This document shows positions 56,673-63,744 of a stretch of 64,000 nt of DNA, in pieces. Made by a program: the position numbers and the translations under genes. Position 1 is the stretch's first letter; each line of letters begins with the position of its first letter. This DNA is from Nocardioides sp. Soil805 (GTDB taxonomy: Bacteria; Actinomycetota; Actinomycetes; Propionibacteriales; Nocardioidaceae), in the NCBI RefSeq assembly GCF_001429625.1, contig NZ_LMSU01000001.1, positions 2,094,525 through 2,158,524 of the forward strand, written 5' to 3'. The notes beneath the pieces are model-generated. The model made no database searches and had not been told where the DNA came from. It was given only the letters and a program-made list of their open reading frames with translations.

Positions 56673-56690
56673 CAACCAAAACCCTGGTTG
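56673..56690. promoter_or_regulatory. Palindromic operator upstream of the LLM gene
   Basis: CAACCA-AAACCC-TGGTTG is a 6+6+6 inverted repeat, 21 nt upstream of the LLM start, in an AT-richer stretch with TACAAT at 56664-56669 as a possible -10 element. CAACC/GGTTG arms are typical of MarR-type sites. No regulator gene is adjacent, so the regulator acts in trans. Confidence 0.6.
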
Positions 56691-56710
56691 GCAGGACGAG
56701 CGGAGGCATC

Positions 56711-57856
56711 ATGCAGTTCGGCATCTTCAGCGTCGGCGACGTGACGACGGACCCCACGACGGGACGCACCCCGAGCGAGGCCGAGCGCATCGAGTCGATG
56801 ACCCGCATCGCGCTCAAGGCCGAGGAGGTCGGGCTCGACGTCTTCGCGACCGGTGAGCACCACAACCCGCCGTTCGTGCCGAGCAGCCCCACCACCCACC
56901 TGGGCTTCATCGCCGCCAAGACCGAGAAGCTGCTGCTGTCGACGTCCACGACGCTGATCACGACCAACGACCCGGTCAAGGTCGCCGAGGACTACGCGAT
57001 GCTCCAGCACCTCTCGGGTGGTCGCATCGACCTGATGATGGGCCGCGGCAACACCGGCCCGGTCTACCCGTGGTTCGGCAAGGACATCCGCGACGGCATC
57101 AAGCTGGCCATCGAGAACTACCACCTGCTGCGCACCCTGTGGCGCGAGCCGGTCGTCAACTGGCAGGGCCAGTTCCGCACCCCGCTGCAGGGCTACACGA
57201 GCACCCCGGCGCCGCTCGACGGCACGCCGCCGTTCGTGTGGCACGGGTCGATCCGCAGCACCGAGATCGCCGAGCAGGCGGCGTACTACGGCGACGGGTT
57301 CTTCCACAACCACATCTTCTGGAACAAGGAGCACACCGAGCAGATGGTGCGCCTCTACCGCCAGCGGTTCGAGCACTACGGCCACGGCAGCGCCGACCAG
57401 GCGATCGTCGGGCTGGGTGGTCAGGTGTTCATGGGTACGACGGAGGCCGAGGCCAAGCGCCAGTTCCGGCCCTACTTCGACAACGCCCCCGTCTACGGCC
57501 ACGGCCCGTCGCTGGAGGACTTCTCCTCGATGACCCCGCTGACCGTCGGCACCCCCGAGCAGGTCATCGAGCGCACCCTCGGCTTCGCCGACTACGCCGG
57601 TGACTACCAGCGCCAGCTGTTCCTCGTCGACCACGCCGGCCTGCCGATCGACGTCGTCCTCGAGCAGCTCGAGATCCTCGGCCGCGAGGTCGTGCCGGTG
57701 CTGCGCGCCGAGTTCGACCGTCGGCGCCCGGCCCACGTGCCGAGCGACCCGCCCACCCACACGTCCCTCGTCGCCGCCGGGCCCGACGCCCCGCACCACC
57801 TCGTCGAGCCCGCGCGCGCGACGCTCGAGGCCGCCGCCGCGACTTCCGTTGGTTGA
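56711..57856 (+). CDS. CE1758-type FMN-dependent LLM monooxygenase
   Basis: The 381-aa luciferase-like protein begins QFGIFSVGDVTTDPTTGRTP, has DVFATGEHHNPPFVPSSPTT and GGRIDLMMGRGNTGPVYPWF, and a C-terminal extension of about 50 residues typical of the CE1758 group. GCGGAGG precedes the ATG. The stop codon TGA lies in a palindromic repeat, so the last residues SVG come from that element. The FMN reductase gene follows, forming a two-component system. The substrate is unknown. Confidence 0.92.
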   Translation: MQFGIFSVGDVTTDPTTGRTPSEAERIESMTRIALKAEEVGLDVFATGEHHNPPFVPSSPTTHLGFIAAKTEKLLLSTSTTLITTNDPVKVAEDYAMLQHLSGGRIDLMMGRGNTGPVYPWFGKDIRDGIKLAIENYHLLRTLWREPVVNWQGQFRTPLQGYTSTPAPLDGTPPFVWHGSIRSTEIAEQAAYYGDGFFHNHIFWNKEHTEQMVRLYRQRFEHYGHGSADQAIVGLGGQVFMGTTEAEAKRQFRPYFDNAPVYGHGPSLEDFSSMTPLTVGTPEQVIERTLGFADYAGDYQRQLFLVDHAGLPIDVVLEQLEILGREVVPVLRAEFDRRRPAHVPSDPPTHTSLVAAGPDAPHHLVEPARATLEAAAATSVG

Positions 57857-57887
57857 GGAGGGCGCCCTGGCGCCCGTCTCGAAACCA
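57849..57887. repeat. REP-like palindromic element covering the LLM stop
   Basis: TTGGTTGAGGAGGGCGCC is followed by CTGGCGCCCGTCTCGAAACCA. GGGCGCC and GGCGCCC pair around a 2-nt loop, with TTGGTT/AAACCA at the outer ends. I recall such TTGGTTGAGGAGG...TCTCGAAACCA elements as dispersed repeats in Nocardioides-type genomes, from memory and not verified. The element supplies the stop codon of the LLM gene. Confidence 0.65.
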
Positions 57888-57919
57888 CCCCCACCCCCCC
57901 GATCCCTGAAGGACCCCAC

Positions 57920-58579
57920 ATGACCCGCACCATCGTCGTCGTCACCGCCGGCCTCAGCGTCCCCTCGTCCACGCGGCTGCTCGCCGACCAGGTCGCCGAC
58001 GCCGTCGCCGCCCAGGTGGGCGCGCGCGGCGAGGCCGCCCGCTTCGAGCACGTCGAGCTGCGCGAGCTGGCCGGTGAGCTGGCGGCGTACATGACCAGCG
58101 GCGGCGTCCCGACGCCGCGGCTCTCGCAGGTGCGCGACCTGGTGTCGTCGGCCGACGGGATGGTCGCGGTGACACCGGTGTTCACCGCGTCGTACAGCGG
58201 GCTCTTCAAGATGTTCTTCGACGCCCTCGACCCCGACGCGCTCACCGGGATGCCGGTGCTCATCGCGGCGACCGCGGGCAGCGCCCGGCACTCGCTGGTC
58301 CTGGACCACGCCATGCGCCCGTTGTTCGCCTACCTGCGGGCCGTGGTCGTGCCGACCGGCGTCTTCGCGGCCACCGAGGACTTCGGCGGCACCACCGACC
58401 TCACGGCACGGATCACCCGTGCCGCGGGAGAGCTGGCCGGGCTCGTCGTGGCCACCGACCACGTCGCGGGCTTCGGGCCGGACGCGGGCGAGCGGCGTAC
58501 GCCTTCCACCCGTACGTCGGGCACGTTCGTCGCCCCGGTGACCGACTTCGCCGACCTGCTGCGCGGGCACGCCGGCTGA
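57920..58579 (+). CDS. CE1759-type NAD(P)H-dependent FMN reductase
   Basis: The 219-aa flavodoxin-like protein has an N-terminal phosphate loop VVVTAGLSVPSSTRLLADQV and VAVTPVFTASYSGLFKMFFD. A C-terminal cap follows. It is the CE1759 partner of CE1758 monooxygenases and supplies reduced FMN to the LLM protein 64 nt upstream. A GAAGGA box precedes the ATG. A hairpin terminator follows it. Confidence 0.92.
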   Translation: MTRTIVVVTAGLSVPSSTRLLADQVADAVAAQVGARGEAARFEHVELRELAGELAAYMTSGGVPTPRLSQVRDLVSSADGMVAVTPVFTASYSGLFKMFFDALDPDALTGMPVLIAATAGSARHSLVLDHAMRPLFAYLRAVVVPTGVFAATEDFGGTTDLTARITRAAGELAGLVVATDHVAGFGPDAGERRTPSTRTSGTFVAPVTDFADLLRGHAG

Positions 58580-58608
58580 CCTGCGCGGACCTCGTGCGAC
58601 CACCCCTA

Positions 58609-58636
58609 GGGACCCCGGACGGTTGTCCGGGGTCCC
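58609..58636 (+). terminator. Perfect 12-bp hairpin terminator
   Basis: GGGACCCCGGAC (58609-58620), loop GGTT, GTCCGGGGTCCC (58625-58636) form a perfect 12-bp stem 30 nt after the FMN reductase stop. There is no T-tract, as is usual in actinobacterial I-shaped terminators. The next gene starts 22 nt later. Confidence 0.75.
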
Positions 58637-58657
58637 TGTGCGAGACATGGTCGAGGG

Positions 58658-59125
58658 ATGAGCAACGACAAGCAGATCACCGTGGAGCGCACCATCCAGG
58701 CCCCGACCTCGGCCGTCTTCGACGTGCTGAGCAACCCCGAGCGGCACGCCCAGATCGACGGCTCCGGCTTCGTCAAGGGCGACGTGGGCTCCAACCGCAT
58801 CCAGCAGGTCGGCGACGTGTTCACCATGGACATGAGCGGGGACCACATGGGCGGCGACTACCGGACCGACAACACGGTCACCGGCTACTCGCCCAACCAG
58901 CTCCTCGCCTGGCAGACCGCGCCCGCCGGCCAGGAGCCCCCCGGCTGGCAGTGGGTGTGGGAGCTCGAGGCGGAGGGGTCCGAGGCCACCAAGGTCCGGC
59001 ACACCTACGACTGGAGCAACGTCACCGACCAGGAGCTGCTGAGCAAGATCAGCTTCCCGCTGGTGTCGCAGGCCGACCTCGAGACCGCCCTCACGAACCT
59101 CGACCAGGCGGTCACCGGCTCGTGA
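58658..59125 (+). CDS. SRPBCC family protein
   Basis: The 155-aa protein has a helix-grip fold: ITVERTIQAPTSAVFDVLSN, FTMDMSGDHMGGDYRTDNTV, WQWVWELEAEGSEATKVRHT and TALTNLDQAVTGS. It likely binds a small hydrophobic ligand. It is separated from the flavin pair by a terminator. Its stop overlaps the GTG of a 38-aa membrane protein. Confidence 0.87.
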   Translation: MSNDKQITVERTIQAPTSAVFDVLSNPERHAQIDGSGFVKGDVGSNRIQQVGDVFTMDMSGDHMGGDYRTDNTVTGYSPNQLLAWQTAPAGQEPPGWQWVWELEAEGSEATKVRHTYDWSNVTDQELLSKISFPLVSQADLETALTNLDQAVTGS

Positions 59126-59238
59126 GTCCCGTGCGCATCCGTCCCCTCGGGGGACTGCCGGGATGCCTCGTGATGATCCTGGTCTCGGTGCTGGTGTCCG
59201 TACTGCTGACTCTGGTCGTCAACCTCCTGGCCCGCTGA
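59122..59238 (+). CDS. 38-aa membrane protein
   Basis: The short frame starts with GTG overlapping the SRPBCC stop (GTGA) and encodes VSPVRIRPLGGLPGCLVMIL followed by a hydrophobic helix ending VVNLLAR. The form, a basic N-terminus with Gly-Gly and Gly-Cys, then one helix, is one I recall from small unannotated actinobacterial proteins. It is translationally coupled to the SRPBCC gene. The function is unknown. Confidence 0.6.
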   Translation: MSPVRIRPLGGLPGCLVMILVSVLVSVLLTLVVNLLAR

Positions 59239-59306
59239 GCCGCACCCCTCGACCGGGTGCTCGGTGGCGCCTAGATTGGCCGGACACCTACCGGCGGGAG
59301 CCCCTC

Positions 59307-59732
59307 ATGGCCTGCGTGCTGAACCCCTACGTCAACGTCCTCGACGGCCAGGCCCGAGCGGCCCTCGAGTTCTACCAGTCGGTGCTCGGCGGCGACCTGA
59401 ACATCATGACCTTCGGCGACATGGGCACCGAGGGCCCGATGGCCTCCCAGGTCATGCACGGCCAGCTCGAGACGCCGGCCGGCTTCACCCTGATGGTCGC
59501 GGACGCGCCGCCGGAGATGGTGCAGGTGACGATGGGCAACAACATCTCCATCAGCCTGTCCGGCCCCGCCGAGGACGGCGACGCGCTGCGCGGCTGGTTC
59601 GCCAGGCTCGCCGAGGGTGGCCAGGTCCCCCAGCCGCTCGAGGCCGCTCCGTGGGGGGATGAGTTCGGGATGCTGGTCGACAAGTTCGGGATCAACTGGC
59701 TGGTCAACATCGCCGGTTCCGCACGGGAGTGA
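59307..59732 (+). CDS. VOC family protein (PhnB-like)
   Basis: The 141-aa protein has LNPYVNVLDGQARAALEFYQ, a SVLGGDLNIMTFGDMG segment, the paired half ISISLSGPAEDGDALRGWFA and the C-terminal WGDEFGMLVDKFGINWLVNI. That is the PhnB/3-demethylubiquinone-like glyoxalase fold. GCGGGAG precedes the ATG. The substrate is unknown. Confidence 0.88.
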   Translation: MACVLNPYVNVLDGQARAALEFYQSVLGGDLNIMTFGDMGTEGPMASQVMHGQLETPAGFTLMVADAPPEMVQVTMGNNISISLSGPAEDGDALRGWFARLAEGGQVPQPLEAAPWGDEFGMLVDKFGINWLVNIAGSARE

Positions 59733-59889
59733 CGCCCGGCGCGTGACGCCTCCGGGCGTGGGCTCGTCGCGGTGGCGGTGGGCGCGCTACGGGTACCCAT
59801 GGGCGGGCGCCCACTTCGCCGCCTGTCGGCGACACCATTCCGCGGACGTTGCCAGGCCAACGCTCATGCGGAAGCGGGGGTCCGCGTGC

Positions 59890-60534
59890 TCAGGGATCCG
59901 ACGCGGCCTGGTTCGCTGAGGCGTCAGGACGCTCGCGTCCTCGTGACAATTCGGCTCGCCACCAACTGCCGCCCTCGATGCGCTCGAGCCGGCGCATGAC
60001 GAGGTCTCCGTCGACAAACTCCTTGAGCTCCGCACGGGTCAGCGGCCACGGTGGCCCCTTTACCTCGGAGTCCTCTTCCCGTGTGGTCGCCAAGACCAGC
60101 AGCGTGCCTTCTGGTGCCACCAGCGCGGCGATGTTCCGCGCCGCGACTGGGTGTTGCTCAGGCGGCATCGACTGCACGGTGAGGCTCTCGACGACCAGGT
60201 CGAAGACGCCCTGCCACTCACGAGGAAGATGCAGGACGTCGGCTACGAGGTAGTTCACCTGGCTGTCCGGATGCTTTCGCCGCGCACCAGCAATCGCGGT
60301 CGGCGCGAAGTCGAACGCCGTGGTCAGAAATCCCAGCGATGCGAGGAACTCTGCGTCGGCCCCGTATCCACACCCGATCACCAGCGCTGGGCGACCACCT
60401 CCCGACAGGTCCTGCGCCTCAGCCCACTCCACGAACTGCGGACGGGGGGCGCCGTAGTCCCAGGGCGGCTCGGCCCCACCCGCCTCCGCGCCCGCGTACA
60501 TCGCCTCGAACATGCCGAATGGCTCGCTCGTCAC
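59890..60534 (-). CDS. Class I SAM-dependent methyltransferase (TPMT-like)
   Basis: The 214-aa protein has motif I PALVIGCGYGADAEFLASLG, LTTAFDFAPTAIAGARRKHP and an LVVESLTVQSMPPEQHPVAA segment as in thiopurine methyltransferase-like enzymes. The GTG at 60534 is chosen because the N-terminus VTSEPFGMFEAMYAG looks conserved; the frame is open to 60633. Codon use is less GC-biased than in the genes up to 59.7 kb. The substrate is unknown. Confidence 0.82.
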   Translation of the reverse strand: MTSEPFGMFEAMYAGAEAGGAEPPWDYGAPRPQFVEWAEAQDLSGGGRPALVIGCGYGADAEFLASLGFLTTAFDFAPTAIAGARRKHPDSQVNYLVADVLHLPREWQGVFDLVVESLTVQSMPPEQHPVAARNIAALVAPEGTLLVLATTREEDSEVKGPPWPLTRAELKEFVDGDLVMRRLERIEGGSWWRAELSRGRERPDASANQAASDP

Positions 60535-60646
60535 TACTCTAGTATCGACGACCTCGTCTCGCGGCACCAGTGCTGACAGAGAAGGGCATGAGGGGCTGCG
60601 GCACGCATCGGTGTCAGGACTGAGCAATCCCATTCCGCCGACTGTC

Positions 60647-60667
60647 GAATTGTGAATTGTGAATTGT
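60647..60667. repeat. Three 7-bp AT-rich tandem repeats
   Basis: The unit GAATTGT occurs three times in a row from 60647 in the AT-rich stretch between the methyltransferase and the small hypothetical gene. It may be slippage or part of a promoter. It stands out against the GC-rich context. Confidence 0.75.
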
Positions 60668-60752
60668 GATCAGCCTGCGAGCGTTCCTCTTCAGGAGGCA
60701 CCGTGCCTTGACGCTGGAGATTCATGGCGGGCGGGCGTCTAGTGTGCGAGGC

Positions 60753-60977
60753 ATGGAAGGGCTAGTGCTTCGTGTCCGGCTCGTGAGCGGCGACAGCATG
60801 GATGTCACGTACGACGACCGCAAAGCGGGGAGTGAGGACGAGGTCGTTGACCATGTCGTCAGCACACTGTCGCAGGAGTCCGGCGTCCTCCGCTGTAGAC
60901 ACGGCGATCGGCTCGTGGTCCTGTACGCAAGGGGTGTTGCCGCGGTGGAAGTCGCGCCCCGCGGCGCGGTCCTGTAG
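60753..60977 (+). CDS. Small hypothetical protein
   Basis: The 74-aa frame begins MEGLVLRVRLVSGDSMDVTY and has a CRHGDRLVVLYARGVAAVEV end, predicted as a beta-rich small domain similar in outline to DUF/SH3-like proteins. There is no clear ribosome site; leaderless translation or an upstream start at 60666 is possible. No family is recognised. It lies in the lower-GC accessory part of the window. Confidence 0.45.
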   Translation: MEGLVLRVRLVSGDSMDVTYDDRKAGSEDEVVDHVVSTLSQESGVLRCRHGDRLVVLYARGVAAVEVAPRGAVL

Positions 60978-61159
60978 CAGTCCAGTCCGCGTAGCGAGAG
61001 GCGAACTTCACGCACGCCTCCTAGCAAGATCGCAGCACACTGAGCCTGCGTGCCAGGCGCACCATCCCATCCCGGCCGCGACTCGTTCGACGTGCGGCAT
61101 TCCGCCGCGAGCGCGACGCAGCCCTTGGTCAACGTGGACGGTCGGCTCGGCCGCGCCCT

Positions 61160-61759
61160 CTAGGTGCCAGACTTCTCCGTCGGCGCCGGGTACGGGGTCT
61201 TGCCTTCCGCGAGCGCGTCGGTGAGCTGCTCGATGCGGCGGGCGCGGGTCTCCGGGCGCACCGCGGTCTGGATGCGGTTCAGGAAGGCGAAGCGGTTGCG
61301 GCCGTCCAGCGCGGCGTAGACGTCGGTGAGGTCGCGCGCGGCCAGGGCGGCGGCGAGGTCGTCAGGCACCACTGCGGTGGCCGGGCTGTCGTAGGCGGCG
61401 TCCCAGCGGCCGTCCGCCTTCGCCCTTTCGACCTCGGCCAGGCCGGCGGGGCGCATCCGCCCCTCGGCGGTGAGGCGCTCGATGCGCTCGCGGTTGATCT
61501 TCGACCAGACGCTCCTGGTGCGCCGCGGGGTGAACCGCTGCACGTACCACTCGTCGTCGAGCCGCCGGGCGATGCCATCGATCCAGCCGAAGCAGAGCGC
61601 CACGTCCACGGCCGTCGTCCAGTCGATCGACGAGACTCCGGTGCCCTTCTTGGCAATTCGCATCCAGACGTGCGAGGCGGTCGACGCATTGTCGACGAGC
61701 CAGGCCTCGAACGCCTTGTCGTTCTCGAAGAACACCGCGTCGTTGTGGTCCATCGACAT
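61160..61759 (-). CDS. YdeI/OmpD-associated family protein
   Basis: The 199-aa protein has AVFFENDKAFEAWLVDNAST, HVWMRIAKKGTG, ALCFGWIDGIARRLDDEWYV and QRFTPRRTRSVWSKINRERI, the conserved sequence of the YdeI/OmpD-associated (bacteriocin-protection-like) family. The C-terminal half is helical (TRARRIEQLTDALAEGKTPY). The length matches. The function is unproven. It is separated from the gene at 61890 by 130 nt without features. Confidence 0.9.
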   Translation of the reverse strand: MSMDHNDAVFFENDKAFEAWLVDNASTASHVWMRIAKKGTGVSSIDWTTAVDVALCFGWIDGIARRLDDEWYVQRFTPRRTRSVWSKINRERIERLTAEGRMRPAGLAEVERAKADGRWDAAYDSPATAVVPDDLAAALAARDLTDVYAALDGRNRFAFLNRIQTAVRPETRARRIEQLTDALAEGKTPYPAPTEKSGT

Positions 61760-61889
61760 GGCGGCACCCTAGCCTCGCGCAGCCGATCACCTGCCGTGCA
61801 AGGCACTTCGGACCTGCGTCACTTCGCCGCGTAGCGGTCGTGACGTTGGTCGTCGACAGGCCTGGTGGCGGCACTGCGGAGATGACTTC

Positions 61890-62459
61890 TCAGGACGTGT
61901 CCGGCGGGCTGTCCAGCACCCTGGGCACGTACTCGACCAGCTGGATCCGGCCGTCGAAAGTACGGCTGTCCGTCATGTCGAGAGCGACGTCGGGGTAGCC
62001 GTCGTAGATCCGCTCGCTGCCCGTCGCCCCGGTGATCACCGGGAACATCACTACCCGGAACCGGTCAACGAGCCCCGCTACCAACAGCGACCGGCACAGG
62101 GCGAGACTGCCGATGGTGCGCATGGACCTCTCGCCGGTGTCTCTCATCTCCCGCACGGCCCGTGCTGCATCGCCGGCAACCAGGGTCGAGTTCTCCCACG
62201 GCAACGGTCCGGTCAAGGTCTTGGAGAAGACGACTTTGGACATGCCTCCCAGGACGTCAGTGCCCGGTTCGCCTTCTCTGGTGAGGCCGTACATGAGCCT
62301 GTAGGTGTTGGCGCCCATGAGGACCAGGTAGTCCTTCTCGGGACTCCCGCCCAACCAGGCGAGGTACTCCGGTCCCTCCAGGCCCCACCAGCCGGGCCAG
62401 CCCTCCGCGGAGGCATACCCGTCGAGCGAGGTGATGAAATCGACGACCAGCTCGGGCAT
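61890..62459 (-). CDS. Dihydrofolate reductase-family protein (RibD C-terminal-like)
   Basis: The 189-aa protein has MPELVVDFITSLDGYASAEG, YLVLMGANTYRLMYGLTREG, KVVFSKTLTGPLPWENSTLV and RSMRTIGSLALCRSLLVAGL. This is the RibD_C/DHFR-like NADPH-binding fold seen in YwjB/YyaP proteins. GGAGGGG precedes ATG 62459. It is not expected to be the housekeeping DHFR. It lies beside the IS110 remnant. Confidence 0.9.
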   Translation of the reverse strand: MPELVVDFITSLDGYASAEGWPGWWGLEGPEYLAWLGGSPEKDYLVLMGANTYRLMYGLTREGEPGTDVLGGMSKVVFSKTLTGPLPWENSTLVAGDAARAVREMRDTGERSMRTIGSLALCRSLLVAGLVDRFRVVMFPVITGATGSERIYDGYPDVALDMTDSRTFDGRIQLVEYVPRVLDSPPDTS

Positions 62460-62530
62460 AGACACCCCTCCGTAGTGCAAGGACAGTCTGCACCCGGACG
62501 GGCACGACGGCTACGGGACGACGTGACAAG

Positions 62531-62790
62531 GGCGCGACGCTCCTATGCTTCGTCAAGCAGCCGTGGCCTCGCTTTCGAGTAGGCGATAGAGGTCGCGAGC
62601 GACGTAGCGGGCCAGGCAGCGTTTGATCTCTCGGCCGGTCTTGCCTTCGGCAGTGCGGCGGGCGCGACGCTCCTATGCTTCGTCAAGCAGCCGTGGCCTC
62701 GCTTTCGAGTAGGCGATAGAGGTCGCGAGCGACGTAGCGGGCCAGGCAGCGTTTGATCTCTCGGCCGGTCTTGCCTTCGGCAGTGCGGCG
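62531..62790. repeat. 130-bp tandem duplication of the IS110 3' end
   Basis: Bases 62531-62660 are repeated at 62661-62790 with no visible difference, and the match continues 4 bp (GGCG). The unit contains the last 108 bp or so of the transposase gene, its stop and 22 bp of downstream DNA. Both junctions share GGGCG before CGACGCTCC. It could be a nested insertion remnant, a slippage duplication or an assembly artefact. Confidence 0.93.
62553..62664 (-). pseudogene. Truncated IS110 transposase C-terminus (remnant copy)
   Basis: The first copy of the 130-bp duplication keeps the transposase frame RRTAEGKTGREIKRCLARYV and RDLYRLLESEATAA plus the stop at 62553, but has no upstream part: the frame runs into the downstream DNA of the intact copy. 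It is a fragment of a second element. Confidence 0.8.
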
Positions 62791-63744
62791 GGCGACGTAG
62801 TCGCGGGTGGCTTGCTGGTACTGGATTCGGCTCTGGACCACGGTGTGCAGTGCGTTGTTGAGCTGGCGGTCGCCGTAGCGGTTGAGCCGATAGCGGGTGG
62901 TGACTTGGCCACTGTTCGCTGGGATCGGTGCCACGCCGGCGAGCATCGCGAACGCTGCCTCGGAATGGATACGGCCGGGGTGAGACCAGGCGCACAGCAC
63001 CGTCGCAGCCACGATCGGTCCGACGCCGAACTCCTCGAGCAGGTCAGGACGCCAGCTACGGATGATGGCCACGATCTGCTTCTGCAGCTCTCGTGCCTCT
63101 TTCAGCATCGCGTGTGCGCGCCGGGCCAAGGTCCGCAGTGCCACCACGGTGCTGGTCGTCTCGGTGTCCCAGGAGGCGTGCACTCGCAAGTTCGCGGCGG
63201 TGTTGAGCATCGCGGCCAGCTTCTGGCCGCGGAACCTGACGCGGATGGGTTCGGGTGCTGCGATGACTAGGCTGAAGACCTGCTGCTGTGCCTCGGTGGA
63301 GGCGTTGATCGCGGAGCGTCGTGCAGCCAAGAGCACCGACAGGGCTTGGCGTTCGCCCCCGGTGCGGGGAGTTCCCAACCGCGGTCGAGCCATCGCTTCG
63401 CGTGCTGCGCGGATCGCGTCGAGCGGGTCGGACTTCGCGCCGTTGCGACGCGCAACCCGCTTCGGGCGGTCCAGCTCGATGACGATCTCCGAGGACTCCA
63501 GCAGGTGACGACTGAGTCCGGCGCCGTGACCTCCGGTCCCTTCGATCGCCCACGCTCGCAATGTCGCGTGGTTGTTGGCGAACTCCACCAGTTCGGCATA
63601 GCCCTGGGCTGTTGCATCGACGGTGATCTCGTCGAGGACCCCACCGGTCGCGGCATCGACGACGGCCGCGGAGTGGGTGTGGACGTGGGTGTCGACGCCG
63701 ATGACGACATCGACCACCTCGCGCAGATCGGTCAGACTGTTCAT
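62683..63744 (-). CDS. IS110-family transposase
   Basis: The 353-aa protein has the N-terminal RuvC-like DEDD domain (VIGVDTHVHTHSAAV with Asp18, AIEGTGGHG with Glu68, KSDPLDAIRAA with Asp106/Asp109) and the C-terminal Tnp_20 domain (FGVGPIVAATVLCAWSHPGR, then AGVAPIPANSGQVTTRYRLN with the catalytic Ser). It acts as a DEDD/Ser recombinase guided by a bridge RNA in related IS621. GAAGGAGAG precedes the ATG at 63744. The gene appears intact. Confidence 0.95.
   Translation of the reverse strand: MNSLTDLREVVDVVIGVDTHVHTHSAAVVDAATGGVLDEITVDATAQGYAELVEFANNHATLRAWAIEGTGGHGAGLSRHLLESSEIVIELDRPKRVARRNGAKSDPLDAIRAAREAMARPRLGTPRTGGERQALSVLLAARRSAINASTEAQQQVFSLVIAAPEPIRVRFRGQKLAAMLNTAANLRVHASWDTETTSTVVALRTLARRAHAMLKEARELQKQIVAIIRSWRPDLLEEFGVGPIVAATVLCAWSHPGRIHSEAAFAMLAGVAPIPANSGQVTTRYRLNRYGDRQLNNALHTVVQSRIQYQQATRDYVARRTAEGKTGREIKRCLARYVARDLYRLLESEATAA

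Noticed and set aside
59733..59889. Gene or RNA in the 157-nt gap after the VOC gene
   Set aside because: Only short out-of-frame ORFs and no clear structure; no tRNA-like features were seen.
60722..61132. 136-aa minus-strand ORF
   Set aside because: No recognisable domain or ribosome site, and it overlaps the more plausible 74-aa plus-strand gene.
60978..61159. Possible small gene in the gap (GTG at 61050, about 37 codons)
   Set aside because: No ribosome site, no conserved-looking sequence; nothing supported in this gap.
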